From Flavimaricola marinus (lineage in GTDB: Bacteria; Pseudomonadota; Alphaproteobacteria; Rhodobacterales; Rhodobacteraceae), in contig NZ_FXZK01000001.1 in assembly GCF_900184895.1 (NCBI RefSeq), forward strand, positions 496,001 through 560,000: a DNA stretch of 64,000 bases, written 5' to 3'. This document shows, one piece after another, positions 23,542 through 32,628 of the stretch. Below the pieces are notes generated by a model. It was not told the DNA's origin. It saw nothing but the letters and a program-made list of their open reading frames with translations, and made no database searches. The translations under genes and the position numbers were made by a program. Position 1 is the first letter of the stretch. Every line of letters begins with the position of its first letter.

Positions 23542-24435
23542 ATGAGGAAGCAGGACATGACCCGTGATTGGTTGGCGACAGCCCGGACGCTCTCTGAGGC
23601 GCTCCCCTATATGCAGCGCTATTCCGGGGCGATCGTCGTGGTCAAGTTCGGCGGCAATGCGATGGGCGACGAGGCCGCGATGGCCGAGTTTGCCCGTGAT
23701 GTCGTGCTCATGCGGCAGGTCGGCGTGAACCCTGTCGTCGTGCATGGCGGCGGCCCCATGATCAACGAAATGCTCGGAAAGCTGGGAATCAAATCAGATT
23801 TCGTGCGCGGCAAGCGGGTGACGGACAAGGCGACCGTCGAGGTCGTCGAGATGGTGCTCACCGGTCTGGTCAACAAGCGGATCGTTCAGGCCATCATGGA
23901 CGAAGGCGGGCGCGCCGTGGGCCTGTCTGGCAAGGACGACGATCTGATGGTGGCAGAGCCGGACGATCCGGAACTCGGCTTCGTCGGTCGGCCCTGCGAA
24001 ATGAACGTGCAGGTGCTTCGCGATCTGTTCAAGGCCGGGATTATCCCGGTCGTGGCCCCTGTGGCCACCGGCATGAACCAGAACGAAACCTTCAACGTCA
24101 ATGGCGATACAGCCGCCGGCGCCATCGCGGGTGCGCTGCAGGCCGACCGACTTTTGCTGTTGACCGATGTCCCCGGCGTCAAGGACGAGACCGGCGAAAT
24201 CGTCACTCAGCTGAGCCCCGAACAGGTTCGGGAGATGATCGCTAAAGGTGTGATCGCCGGTGGCATGATCCCAAAGACAGAGACCGCCCTCGCCGCCCTC
24301 GACGCGGGCGTCCGGGCCGTCGTGATCCTCGACGGTCGCTTGCCAAATGCCAGCCTGCTCGAACTGTTCACCGAACATGGTGCAGGGTCCATCATTCGAT
24401 CGACGGAATCGCGCGTCAGGCCGCGCGGCGCGTGA
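23542..24435 (+). CDS. argB: Acetylglutamate kinase
   Basis: A 297-residue amino-acid kinase that phosphorylates N-acetylglutamate in arginine biosynthesis. Motifs are [10 protein letters not shown] (ATP phosphate binding), [11 protein letters not shown] (substrate), GKRVTD and the terminal GGMIPK. The length is normal for the arginine-sensitive hexameric type. ATG 23542 (AAGGTG upstream) gives [10 protein letters not shown]; an internal ATG at 23557 is an equally common start in relatives and GTG 23530 is less likely. The stop overlaps the ferredoxin-like gene (GTGA). Confidence 0.96.
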   Translation: MRKQDMTRDWLATARTLSEALPYMQRYSGAIVVVKFGGNAMGDEAAMAEFARDVVLMRQVGVNPVVVHGGGPMINEMLGKLGIKSDFVRGKRVTDKATVEVVEMVLTGLVNKRIVQAIMDEGGRAVGLSGKDDDLMVAEPDDPELGFVGRPCEMNVQVLRDLFKAGIIPVVAPVATGMNQNETFNVNGDTAAGAIAGALQADRLLLLTDVPGVKDETGEIVTQLSPEQVREMIAKGVIAGGMIPKTETALAALDAGVRAVVILDGRLPNASLLELFTEHGAGSIIRSTESRVRPRGA

Positions 24436-25085
24436 CGGCAGGTCTGAACGACATACTTCCTCGGGCCGCCACAGCAGGCCTCATGGTTGCAGGTGTCGCG
24501 CCTGCCGCTCCCGAAGACGGTCTGCCCCCGTCGATCAAATCCATCGTGCTGCTGGCCCCCGACGAACCCAGGTTCTGGCCAATGTTTACCGAAACTGCGG
24601 AATACAACGACGGCGCGCCCGACGCGCTTGACAGATGGTCGCGCAAGGCAATCGGAGGGATCGCTTGCGAGCTAGACACCAAAGCCTACTTTCCCTTCGG
24701 CGGTCCGCCCTATAGGCCCTTCCTGACATGGGCCCTGCGCTCGGGACGGTGCTGGTCTTCGCCGGTTGGTCTATTGGTGCACGATGTCGCGGGCCTGTTC
24801 ATCTCGTTCCGAGGGGCAATCGGAATCGCAGAAACCCACGCTTCGATCGAGGCAAAGGCGCCCTGCGAGACTTGCATGGAACGCCCCTGCACGACGGCCT
24901 GCCCCGTCGATGCCCTTACACCCGACGGCTATGACGTGCCTGCCTGCAAACGCTGGCTCACGACCAGCGCCGGCGCAGTCTGTCACGGCGGCGGATGTCT
25001 GGTCCGGCGAGCTTGCCCGGTAGGCGCTGGCCGGCGCGGCGCGGCGCAGTCGTCCTTTCACATGAAGGCGTTTCACCCGGTATGA
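24432..25085 (+). CDS. 4Fe-4S ferredoxin-like protein (QueG-like arrangement)
   Basis: A 217-residue protein whose C-terminal part has two cysteine groups, [18 protein letters not shown] and later CKRW...[15 protein letters not shown]. Together they give enough cysteines for two 4Fe-4S clusters of bacterial ferredoxin type. The N-terminal domain resembles the non-catalytic region of epoxyqueuosine-reductase-like proteins but lacks a recognisable corrinoid site, so the function is unknown. The start is GTG at 24432, overlapping the argB stop. The end overlaps sixA (ATGA). Confidence 0.82.
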   Translation: MTAGLNDILPRAATAGLMVAGVAPAAPEDGLPPSIKSIVLLAPDEPRFWPMFTETAEYNDGAPDALDRWSRKAIGGIACELDTKAYFPFGGPPYRPFLTWALRSGRCWSSPVGLLVHDVAGLFISFRGAIGIAETHASIEAKAPCETCMERPCTTACPVDALTPDGYDVPACKRWLTTSAGAVCHGGGCLVRRACPVGAGRRGAAQSSFHMKAFHPV

Positions 25086-25588
25086 CACTCAAACTGATCC
25101 TCGTCCGTCACGCCAAATCCAGCTGGGACAATCCGTTCGGTGACGATCACCAACGGGTGCTGAACGAAAGAGGGCGGCGGACGGCGCCACAGATGGGACG
25201 ATGGCTGCAAAGCCTCGGGCACGTGCCGGACCAAGTCTTGTGCTCCGACGCGGCGCGCACGGCCGAGACACTGGCTCTGATGCTGTCGGAATGGGATCAC
25301 AAGCCGCAGATCACCTATCTGCACAAGCTCTATCACGCCGCCCCCTTCACCATTCTCGACACGCTCCAGCAGGCGACCGGGCGGTGCGTGGCGATGTTCG
25401 GTCACAACCCCGGCATCGGTGGCATGGCCAGCGGCATCGTGCGCGTTCGGCCCCAGCATGAGCGTTACAGCGACTACCCGACCTGTGCCGTGGCGGTGAT
25501 CACCTTCGACACGGACAAGTGGTCCGAGGTCGGCCCGGGTAGCGGAACCTGCATCGATTTCGCAATTCCAGGCGACCTTCACAGCTAG
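25082..25588 (+). CDS. sixA: SixA-type phosphohistidine phosphatase
   Basis: A 168-residue histidine-phosphatase-family protein. The catalytic RHG-like motif is LVRHAKSSWD near the N-terminus, and the second catalytic region is FGHNPGIGG with its His. CSDAARTAETL carries the conserved Arg. SixA removes phosphate from phosphohistidine proteins such as His-phosphotransfer domains. The ATG at 25082 sits in an ATGA overlap with the ferredoxin-like gene. It is the last gene of the yidC chain and converges on bztD. Confidence 0.9.
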   Translation: MTLKLILVRHAKSSWDNPFGDDHQRVLNERGRRTAPQMGRWLQSLGHVPDQVLCSDAARTAETLALMLSEWDHKPQITYLHKLYHAAPFTILDTLQQATGRCVAMFGHNPGIGGMASGIVRVRPQHERYSDYPTCAVAVITFDTDKWSEVGPGSGTCIDFAIPGDLHS

Positions 25589-25593
25589 CCCAC

Positions 25594-25625
25594 GAAAAAG
25601 GGGAAAGCGCAGCCGCTCCCCCCTT
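25594..25625 (-). terminator. Intrinsic terminator after bztD
   Basis: On the minus strand, AAGGGG and AGCG pair with CGCT and CCCCTT around a 4-nt loop with a 2x2 internal loop, followed by TTTCG. The hairpin also lies 3' of sixA on the plus strand, where the T-run is weaker. Confidence 0.75.
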
Positions 25626-25655
25626 CATCTTGGCAAGAAAACTCAATTTCCGGCG

Positions 25656-26447
25656 CTAGTGGCCCAGAATCTGGCTCAGGAACAACTTGGTCCGGTCCGA
25701 CTGAGGATTGTTGAAGAATTCCTTCGGCTCGTTCTGCTCGACGATCTGGCCCTGATCCATAAAGATCACCCGGTTCGCAACCGCTTGGGCAAAGCCCATC
25801 TCGTGGGTCACGCAGAGCATGGTCATGCCCTCTTCGGCCAGTTCGATCATGGTGTCGAGCACCTCCTTGATCATCTCCGGGTCGAGCGCCGAGGTCGGCT
25901 CGTCGAACAACATGATCCGGGGCTTCATGCACAGCGAGCGCGCAATCGCCACACGCTGCTGCTGACCACCGGACAGCTGGCCCGGATACTTGTCCGCCTG
26001 CTCGGGGATCTTCACTTTCTGGAGGAAATGCATGGCGATTTCCTCGGCCTCTTTCTTGGGTGTCTTGCGGACCCAGATCGGGGCAAGCGTGCAGTTCTCG
26101 AGGATCGTCAGATGCGGGAACAGGTTGAAGTGCTGAAAGCACATCCCGACCTCGGACCGGATCTTGTCGATATTCTTGAGGTCGGAGGACAGCTCCGTGC
26201 CGTCCACCACGATGCTGCCGGCCTGATGCTCTTCCAGTCGGTTGATGCAGCGGATCAGCGTCGATTTGCCAGAGCCCGAAGGCCCGCAAATCACGATCCG
26301 CTCGCCACGGTACACCGTCAGGTTGATGTCGCGCAGCACGTGGAACGTGCCGTACCACTTGTTCATCTGATCGATCTGAATGGCCACCTCGTCGGAGACG
26401 GTCATATGACTCCGGTCGATGTCACGCTCGGTTACGATGTCTGACAT
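25656..26447 (-). CDS. bztD: ABC transporter ATP-binding protein for glutamate/glutamine/aspartate/asparagine
   Basis: A 263-residue ABC ATPase of the polar amino-acid family. Walker A is GPSGSGKST, the signature is [15 protein letters not shown], Walker B is [12 protein letters not shown], and the switch His is in CVTHEMGFA. It powers the BztABC permease. AAGGAG lies 7 nt before the ATG. It is the last of four genes and follows bztC by 11 bp. The same family is called AapP in rhizobia; I use bzt names because the gene order and the long permeases match Rhodobacter. Confidence 0.94.
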   Translation of the reverse strand: MSDIVTERDIDRSHMTVSDEVAIQIDQMNKWYGTFHVLRDINLTVYRGERIVICGPSGSGKSTLIRCINRLEEHQAGSIVVDGTELSSDLKNIDKIRSEVGMCFQHFNLFPHLTILENCTLAPIWVRKTPKKEAEEIAMHFLQKVKIPEQADKYPGQLSGGQQQRVAIARSLCMKPRIMLFDEPTSALDPEMIKEVLDTMIELAEEGMTMLCVTHEMGFAQAVANRVIFMDQGQIVEQNEPKEFFNNPQSDRTKLFLSQILGH

Positions 26448-26458
26448 ATCTGGTCTCC

Positions 26459-27775
26459 TTACCGGTGTTCGCGCTGGAGTTTTTTCTCCAGATAGAGGGA
26501 ATAGCGGCCCATGCTGAAGCAGAAGATGAAGAACATCAGGCCGATGAAAACGAAGAGCTCCCAGTAGACGCCATTCCAGTCGGTCGAAGCCCGAATGGCG
26601 TTGGTAAGCCCGATGGGGTCGAGCAGGCCGATAAAGACGACCAGCGTGGTGTCCTTGAACAGTCCGATGAAGGTGTTCACGATGCCCGGGATCGAGATCT
26701 TGAGAGCCTGCGGCAGGATGATCAGCCGCATGGCTTTCCAGTAATCCAGACCCAGCGCGTCAGCCGCCTCGTATTGCCCTTTGGGCAGGGCTGCCAGGCC
26801 GCCGCGCACCACCTCTGCGATATAGGCCGCAGAGAACAGCGTCACCATGATGATGACCCGCAGCATGAGGTCGAAATTCGTCCCCGGCGGCAGGAAGTAG
26901 TTCAGCAACAGCGATGCGGTAAAGAGCCACACGATCAGAGGCACGCCTCGGATGATCTCGATGAAGCCGACGGAGACCTTGTTGATCAGGAACAGGTCCG
27001 AGCTGCGCCCAAGCGCCAGAAGGATCCCCAAGGGCAGCGAAAGGACGATCCCGGCCACGCCGATCACAACCGACAAGGTAAATCCGCCGAAATCCTTTGA
27101 ATCGACGTATTCGAACCCGATCGGGGCAACGGAACTGAACAGGCCGGCCAGTGGTCCGACAAGATAGAACCAATACAGAAGCGGCAGGATTATCGCAGCC
27201 AGAGTCGCGGCAAGCGGCCCGGCGGACTTGTTCACCAGCTCATAGGCGAAATAGCCAAGCACAAATCCGAGCGCGACGAACAGTGGCCCCCAGATCGGTC
27301 CGCCCCAAAGCAGGGCAAACATGATGAAGGGCGCCGCGAGCGTAAAGAACAGCATCTTGCGCGGAGCATTGTCGAACAAGACCGGCCAGAGTGACACGAG
27401 GAACACGACCAGCGCCAGAACGGGACGCCAGTAATATTCCTTGGGGTAGAAGCCGAACAAAAGCTGCTGCCAGCGATCTGCGATCACGGCAAAGCAGGCC
27501 GATGGCGCGTCCGATCCGACCGTGGCGTCACGGATCTCCCGACATTCGGTCAGAGAGCCGGCCCGCCACACCGAGTTGGCGAACCACGGATAGAGGTGGC
27601 TCACGATCCAGTAGACGACGAAGAGCGACAGCACCGTCAAGATTGCGTTCAGCCAAGAAGAAAACAGGTTCTCGCGCATCCATTTGACCGCGCCCTTGTC
27701 CCGCAGCGGGGGTTCAGCTTGCGGCAACATGGTGTCCCGCACATAGCTGACAGTTTGCGCATGTGTATCTGACAT
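26459..27775 (-). CDS. bztC: Amino-acid ABC transporter permease BztC
   Basis: A 438-residue inner-membrane permease. After several N-terminal helices and a periplasmic loop with Cys residues ([17 protein letters not shown]), the C-terminal ~220 residues form the MetI-like domain. Its EAA loop reads [23 protein letters not shown]. The extra N-terminal helices and greater length distinguish Bzt/Aap permeases from ordinary HisM types. It pairs with BztB to take up acidic amino acids and their amides. The start lies 1 bp after the bztB stop. Confidence 0.94.
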   Translation of the reverse strand: MSDTHAQTVSYVRDTMLPQAEPPLRDKGAVKWMRENLFSSWLNAILTVLSLFVVYWIVSHLYPWFANSVWRAGSLTECREIRDATVGSDAPSACFAVIADRWQQLLFGFYPKEYYWRPVLALVVFLVSLWPVLFDNAPRKMLFFTLAAPFIMFALLWGGPIWGPLFVALGFVLGYFAYELVNKSAGPLAATLAAIILPLLYWFYLVGPLAGLFSSVAPIGFEYVDSKDFGGFTLSVVIGVAGIVLSLPLGILLALGRSSDLFLINKVSVGFIEIIRGVPLIVWLFTASLLLNYFLPPGTNFDLMLRVIIMVTLFSAAYIAEVVRGGLAALPKGQYEAADALGLDYWKAMRLIILPQALKISIPGIVNTFIGLFKDTTLVVFIGLLDPIGLTNAIRASTDWNGVYWELFVFIGLMFFIFCFSMGRYSLYLEKKLQREHR

Positions 27776-27776
27776 C

Positions 27777-29054
27777 TCAGCGCTCCTTCAGCTTTTTGGA
27801 GTTGTTGTAGACGTTCATCAAGCTCGAGATCAGCAGGCTGAGCGCGAGGTAGAACAGGCCCAGCAAGAGCATCCCCTCCAACTCACGTCCCGTCTGGTTG
27901 ATGGTGATGCCGCCCAACGTGGCCCGAACGTCCATATATCCCACGGCGATGGCGAGGGAGGAGTTCTTGGTCAGGTTGAGGAACTGCGAGATGAGCGGTG
28001 GAATGATCACCCGCAAAGCCTGTGGCAGGATGACGAGGTTCATCGTCCAGCTCGGTCGCAGACCCAACGCAAACGCCGCCTCGGACTGGCCCTTCGAAAC
28101 CGACAGGATACCCGACCGAACGATCTCGGCAATGAACGCACCGGTATAGAGCGACAAGGCGATCCAGAGCGCGATCAGCGAGTTGCGCAGATGCGTGCCT
28201 TCGGTGAAGTTGAAGCCCTTCAGGTAGGGCGATGAAAACGTCAGCCCCAGGAACAGGCTCACGATCAGGACCGGAATCACCAGAATGGCAATTTGCCAGT
28301 ACCAGGTCGTCGGCCGCACACCTGTCGCTTCTTGCGTGATGGTGGCCTTCTTGCGGACATACCGGACGGCGATGACACTGAGCGCCAGCGCGCCAAAGAC
28401 GAGTATCCAGTCGATCGCACCGGTGGCCAACGGCGTGGCCCCTTCGATGGGCGCGACGGCTTCGTTCCCGCTCAGCGAATTCGAGAAACCGATCCGCGGA
28501 ATGTAGATGCCGCGGTTGGTGATTGCCACGGAATCGCCGAGGATCATAGATGCGGACGGGTCTTCGCCACGGAAGTCGTTCGGGCGCGGCATCGATTCCG
28601 ACATCACCGCATAGATCAGAATAATCCAGAGCAGCAGCGGCACATTTCGAAAGCCTTCGACATAGACCGCCATGAGACGAGAGACGATCCAGTTCTTCGA
28701 CAGACGCAAAACCCCAACAAAAACACCGATAATCGTCGCCGTGATACAACCGAGAAACGCAACCAGCAGGGTGTTGAGAATACCGACAAGCGCTGCCCGA
28801 CCGTGGGTCATCGAGTTGTCGTATTCGATCAACATCTGGTTGATGTCATAGCCGGCCCGACTGCCCAGAAAGCTGAAGTCAAAATCTTTGCCCAGAGCGC
28901 CGAGGTTCTCGACCGTGTTGTTGATGAGCCAGCCAAACGCAGTGAGGAGCAGAATCATCGCCACGACCTGAATGGTCATGGATCTGTACCGAGTATCGTA
29001 AATGAGCTGACTGAGCCGAAACGCCGGCTTGTGTGGGTCCGTCAAGGACGTCAT
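27777..29054 (-). CDS. bztB: Amino-acid ABC transporter permease BztB
   Basis: A 425-residue membrane protein, about eight helices, with a long periplasmic insertion (around residues 140-200) and the C-terminal permease core. The EAA loop is SEAAFALGLRPSWTMNLVILPQA. It forms the translocation channel with BztC. GGGGAG lies 7 nt before the ATG. It is separated from bztA by 138 bp that contain a strong hairpin, so its expression is probably lower than that of the binding protein. Confidence 0.94.
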   Translation of the reverse strand: MTSLTDPHKPAFRLSQLIYDTRYRSMTIQVVAMILLLTAFGWLINNTVENLGALGKDFDFSFLGSRAGYDINQMLIEYDNSMTHGRAALVGILNTLLVAFLGCITATIIGVFVGVLRLSKNWIVSRLMAVYVEGFRNVPLLLWIILIYAVMSESMPRPNDFRGEDPSASMILGDSVAITNRGIYIPRIGFSNSLSGNEAVAPIEGATPLATGAIDWILVFGALALSVIAVRYVRKKATITQEATGVRPTTWYWQIAILVIPVLIVSLFLGLTFSSPYLKGFNFTEGTHLRNSLIALWIALSLYTGAFIAEIVRSGILSVSKGQSEAAFALGLRPSWTMNLVILPQALRVIIPPLISQFLNLTKNSSLAIAVGYMDVRATLGGITINQTGRELEGMLLLGLFYLALSLLISSLMNVYNNSKKLKER

Positions 29055-29151
29055 GTGTTATCTCCCCGGAGATGGATGCTGTCAGTGTCACGCCGGTTGT
29101 TCCGACTGTGCCTGAATGGCAACCTTTTTGCGCGTATCGCGTCGTTCTATT

Positions 29152-29184
29152 GGAAAGGGGCGCAGGTTTCCCTGCGCCCCTTCC
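29152..29184 (-). terminator. Stable GNRA-loop hairpin between bztA and bztB
   Basis: Read on the minus strand, GGGGCGCAGG and CCTGCGCCCC form a perfect 10-bp stem closed by a GAAA tetraloop, extended by A/T pairs. It starts 8 bp after the bztA stop. The T-run is short (TTTCC), so it may act as a partial terminator or as a 3' stabiliser of bztA mRNA, as known for other binding-protein operons. Confidence 0.75.
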
Positions 29185-29192
29185 AGTTCATC

Positions 29193-30212
29193 TTAGCGGA
29201 ACGGCGGCGAGTACTGCAGACCACCCTCGGTCCACTGCGCGTTCAGGCCGCGAGCCAGACCGATCGGGGTGCTCTCACCGATGTTGGTTTCGAACATCTC
29301 ACCGTAGTTACCGGCGGCGGAGATCGCACGCACGGCCCAGTCGGCATCGAGACCCATCATCGCGCCAAGCTCGCTTTCGGTGCCAAGCAGACGGTTGATT
29401 TCCGGGTTGTCGGTCGGAGCAGCGGCCAGCTCGGCCACGTTCTCGGAGGTCACACCCAGTTCTTCTGCGGCGACCAGAGCGTTCAGCGTCCAGCGGACGA
29501 TGTCGCCCCACTCGTTGTCACCGTGACGGACCACAGGGCCGAGCGGCTCTTTCGAGATGATCTCTGGCAGAACGACGTGGTCGGCAGGGTTTTCGAAGGT
29601 GCCGCGTGTTGCAGCCAGACCCGATGCGTCAGTGGTATAGACGTCGCAGGCGCCAGCCAGATACTGCTGCTGACCTTCTGCATTGGTCTCGACCGGGACC
29701 GGCTCGTAGCTGATGTTGTTGTTGCGGAAGAAGTCCGCAAGGTTCAGCTCTGTCGTGGTGCCGGTCTGGATGCAGACGGTCGCGCCGTCCAGTTCCTTGG
29801 CCGAGGAGACACCCAGCGCACGCGGAACCATGAAGCCCTGACCGTCGTAGTAGTTGACGCCAGCGAATTCGAAGGACAGGTCGGTGTCACGGCTATAGGT
29901 CCAGGTCGTCACGCGCGACAGCATGTCGATCTCACCCGAAGCGAGCGCCGTGAAACGGGTCTGGCCCGTCGTGGGCACAAAATTCACGGCCATCGGATCG
30001 CCGAGAACGGCGGCAGCCACTGCGCGGCAGAGATCGACGTCGAAGCCTTCCCAAACGCCTTCAGCGTTCGGAGCGGCAAAGCCAGCGAGACCAGTGGTCA
30101 CACCACAGTTCAAAGTGCCGCGCGCCTTGACGTCATCCAGAGTGGCGGCGCTGGCCAGGCCGGCCGCAAGGCCAGCTACAGTCACAGCACCGAAAAAAAC
30201 GGTTTTTTTCAT
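29193..30212 (-). CDS. bztA: Periplasmic amino-acid binding protein BztA
   Basis: A 339-residue type II periplasmic binding protein. The Sec signal is MKKTVFFGAVTVAGLAAGLASA, and the mature part starts ATLDDVKARGTLNCGVTTGL. The ligand domain has LAGFAAPNAEGVWEGFDVDLCRA and VCIQTGTTTEL. It captures glutamate, glutamine, aspartate or asparagine for BztBCD. The start at 30212 is set by the signal peptide and AAGAGG upstream. A GC-rich leader hairpin (30235-30254) lies within the 5' region, followed by the inter-cistron hairpin after the stop. Confidence 0.95.
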   Translation of the reverse strand: MKKTVFFGAVTVAGLAAGLASAATLDDVKARGTLNCGVTTGLAGFAAPNAEGVWEGFDVDLCRAVAAAVLGDPMAVNFVPTTGQTRFTALASGEIDMLSRVTTWTYSRDTDLSFEFAGVNYYDGQGFMVPRALGVSSAKELDGATVCIQTGTTTELNLADFFRNNNISYEPVPVETNAEGQQQYLAGACDVYTTDASGLAATRGTFENPADHVVLPEIISKEPLGPVVRHGDNEWGDIVRWTLNALVAAEELGVTSENVAELAAAPTDNPEINRLLGTESELGAMMGLDADWAVRAISAAGNYGEMFETNIGESTPIGLARGLNAQWTEGGLQYSPPFR

Positions 30213-30234
30213 CGTAAACCTCTTCCTGAGTTTC

Positions 30235-30254
30235 CTCCCCACTTTCCGGGGGAG
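30235..30254 (-). promoter_or_regulatory. Leader hairpin upstream of bztA
   Basis: CTCCCC and GGGGAG pair around an 8-nt loop about 23 bp upstream of the bztA ATG. An A/T-rich block with TAATAG (near 30256-30264) lies just outside it and may be the -10 region. No clean -35 was found. Confidence 0.35.
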
Positions 30255-30447
30255 TCTATTATTGTTTGACCCAATCGGATCGAGTGGTTGGCCCGACCGG
30301 ATCATGTTGAACGGCAAAGCCTGCGAACAGGCCCCGACAAGTGCAACCTTGGTCGGATTCACCGTTCAAGGTCAAGGGCGGTATGGTCAATTGAGAAGCG
30401 GTTTCGCAACGGCATATGCCTATTTCTCTCGCGAATTTCCGTATGCG

Positions 30448-31167
30448 TCAGGCGGTCTGCCCGCGTGCAAGGCGCAAGAAGCGCTCGGCGCTCAAAAATC
30501 CGGCAGCCTTGAGTGCAGCCATCTCTTCGGCCTCGTCGTCAACGCCCCACTGCTCGGTTTGCCAGTCCTCGTCGATCCTCGACAACGCCCACGCCTCGGC
30601 GCCCGTCAAACGCCCATGAGACACCGCAAGCCCCAAGACCGCCGATCCCGACAGGCCAATCAGATCGTGCAGGCCGGTCAATTCGAAGTCGTCAAATCGA
30701 GCGAGCTGCTCGCCGATACGGTCGCTGACATCGCTGGGCTGGGCAAATGGCATGACCCCCAGACCGATCTGAAACGGCGCGCCGAGTGCCTCTCTCGCCC
30801 AGTCCAACACCGGGTCCCAGCCGGCGGACTGACGCTCTCCCAAGGCGGGCGGGGTTTCGGCCCGGTAACAAAGCAAATCCGTCTCCGCATATTCGGCCAG
30901 ATGCGCCAGAACAGCCGACTTCTGCGGCGCGACCTTGTCGAGAGCCGAGTTCGCCATGCGGGTCAGCGGCATCTCCTCTGGCTTGATGACGCCCTGCTGT
31001 GCATCCCATTCCTCGGCAATCGCTTCGGCCATCGGCCGGCTCGGCACGATCAACTGCGTCTTGTAGGGGCTGCGCACAGGGCGGCCATCCAACGCGATGC
31101 CATAGCCGGTATCGGCTTCGGCAACCGACACGGATTTCCAGAATCGTTTTGCTTTCCAATCGCTCAT
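30448..31167 (-). CDS. ATP12-family F1-ATPase assembly chaperone
   Basis: A 239-residue protein of the ATP12 family, whose mitochondrial member binds the F1 alpha subunit. Conserved parts are KRFWKSVSVAEADTGYGIAL, LDGRPVRSPYKTQLIVPS, AEEWDAQQGVIKPEEMPLTR and LAEYAETDLLCYRA. It is found in alphaproteobacteria, consistent with the origin of the mitochondrial protein. It follows the pseudouridine synthase gene by 9 bp on the same strand. Confidence 0.92.
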   Translation of the reverse strand: MSDWKAKRFWKSVSVAEADTGYGIALDGRPVRSPYKTQLIVPSRPMAEAIAEEWDAQQGVIKPEEMPLTRMANSALDKVAPQKSAVLAHLAEYAETDLLCYRAETPPALGERQSAGWDPVLDWAREALGAPFQIGLGVMPFAQPSDVSDRIGEQLARFDDFELTGLHDLIGLSGSAVLGLAVSHGRLTGAEAWALSRIDEDWQTEQWGVDDEAEEMAALKAAGFLSAERFLRLARGQTA

Positions 31168-31176
31168 GGTCGTGGG

Positions 31177-32223
31177 CTAGTCCGGCATATTGAACGGATC
31201 GACGGGCGCATGGCTGACAACCCAGCCCACGTAGTCCCATGTCCGTTCCATGTGTTCAGGCAGCGGCGCAGTCAGATGCAGCACCGCCTTGGTTTCGGGG
31301 TGTTCGATAATCAGGGTGCGGGCATGCAGGTGCAGCTTGCGGCTCAGTTCGCCACCGAGTCCGGCCCCCCAGCCGTCGCCCTGATTCTCCTGACTGGAAC
31401 CGCCATATTTGCCGTCGCCGAGGATCGGATGTCCGATCTCGGCCATATGGGCGCGCAACTGGTGCGTCCGGCCCGTGACCGGAACCAGCGCGACCCAAGA
31501 CGCCCGGCTGCCCAAAGCCGTCAGAACGGCCCAATCGGTTGTCGCACGCTTGGCACCCTCGGTCTTGTCGACGTCTGCGGGGTGGATGCACTGCATCTTC
31601 TCGCCCTCGCCGCCCTTGCCATGCCCCGGTGCCTTGACCAGACCGTATTTGATCGTGCCTGCACGGGGGTGAGGGACACCCGCGACAGCGGCCCAATAGA
31701 TCTTGCGGGTCTCGCGATGCTTGAGGTTCTCGGTCAATGCACGCGCCATCGTGCGGGTGCGGGCCAGCAGAAGAACACCGGACGTGTCCTTGTCGAGGCG
31801 ATGGACCAGACGAGGCTTGTCCTCATAGCCGAACCGAAGCGCCTCGGCCAAGCCGTCCACATGGCGGGCGACGCCCGTGCCACCTTGCGTCGGCAAGCCC
31901 GGCGGCTTGTTGATCGCGATGATATGGTCGTCTTTGTAGATCACGCAGGACTGGATCATCTTGGCATCGGCCGCGCTGATCGCCCGATTGACGGCCTGCG
32001 CGGTGATCTCCGCCTCGTCGGGCAGCGGCGGGATGCGCACCGATTGTCCCACCTCGACCCGCGTCGAGGACTTCACCCGGCCACTATCGACCCGAATCTC
32101 GCCCTTGCGGCAGAGCTTCTCGATACGGCCCTGCGACAGATGCGGAAAGAGCCGGCGCAAATACCTGTCCAGCCGCTGATCGCCCTCATCGGGGCCCACA
32201 ATCCGTATCTGAACGCCGCTCAT
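31177..32223 (-). CDS. rluC: RluC-type ribosomal large subunit pseudouridine synthase
   Basis: A 348-residue enzyme. An N-terminal S4 RNA-binding domain (QRLDRYLRRLFPHLSQGRIE) precedes the RluA-family catalytic domain. The active Asp is in RLVHRLDKDTSGVLLLAR, with VTGRTHQLRAHMA and HPILGDGKYGG downstream. This domain order fits RluC, which modifies 23S rRNA; RluD is the alternative. The start at 32223 lies in an ATGA overlap with crcB. Longer frames cross crcB and have no S4 similarity upstream. Confidence 0.92.
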   Translation of the reverse strand: MSGVQIRIVGPDEGDQRLDRYLRRLFPHLSQGRIEKLCRKGEIRVDSGRVKSSTRVEVGQSVRIPPLPDEAEITAQAVNRAISAADAKMIQSCVIYKDDHIIAINKPPGLPTQGGTGVARHVDGLAEALRFGYEDKPRLVHRLDKDTSGVLLLARTRTMARALTENLKHRETRKIYWAAVAGVPHPRAGTIKYGLVKAPGHGKGGEGEKMQCIHPADVDKTEGAKRATTDWAVLTALGSRASWVALVPVTGRTHQLRAHMAEIGHPILGDGKYGGSSQENQGDGWGAGLGGELSRKLHLHARTLIIEHPETKAVLHLTAPLPEHMERTWDYVGWVVSHAPVDPFNMPD

Positions 32224-32597
32224 GCCCAAAGCCCTCGTGCAAGTATTACGCCAGCGGCCAATGCGCCGACCGATAGAATGATGGAGAGGGCGACATAGAG
32301 CGCCGCCGCTCCGATCTGCCCGCGTTCGAACAACGTGAACGTCTCCAGCGAGAAGGCCGAGAAGGTGGTGAACCCGCCCAACAGCCCGGTCATGACCAAA
32401 GGCTGCCATGCGGTCAGGCCACGCTGCGCCAACCAGACCACACAAAGGCCCATCGCAAAGGAGCCGAGAATATTCACGGTCAGGATCGCCAACGGAAAAC
32501 CCGGCGTCGCGGCACGCAACACCAACAGCCCCACGCCAAAGCGCAGGGCGGAACCGACGGCGCCACCGAGGGCGACTTGAAGAAAGGCCAATATCAT
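32220..32597 (-). CDS. crcB: Fluoride ion channel CrcB/Fluc
   Basis: A 125-residue, four-helix membrane protein. Signature regions are GGAVGSALRFGVG, LAILTVNILGSFAMG with the pore Asn, and GLLGGFTTFSAFSLET carrying the Phe-box and the Na+ site. The fluoride channel is a dual-topology dimer, and one gene suffices. The start at 32597 follows AGGGGAG; the longer frame adds a basic segment unlike CrcB. No fluoride riboswitch was recognised in the 31 bp before it, so it is probably read through from rarA. Confidence 0.95.
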   Translation of the reverse strand: MILAFLQVALGGAVGSALRFGVGLLVLRAATPGFPLAILTVNILGSFAMGLCVVWLAQRGLTAWQPLVMTGLLGGFTTFSAFSLETFTLFERGQIGAAALYVALSIILSVGALAAGVILARGLWA

Positions 32598-32628
32598 CCG
32601 CTCCCCTTGGCCCCCTCTGCCCCGGATG

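Noticed and set aside
32598-32628. Fluoride riboswitch before crcB
   Set aside because: Only 31 bp separate rarA and crcB, too short for the crcB RNA motif.
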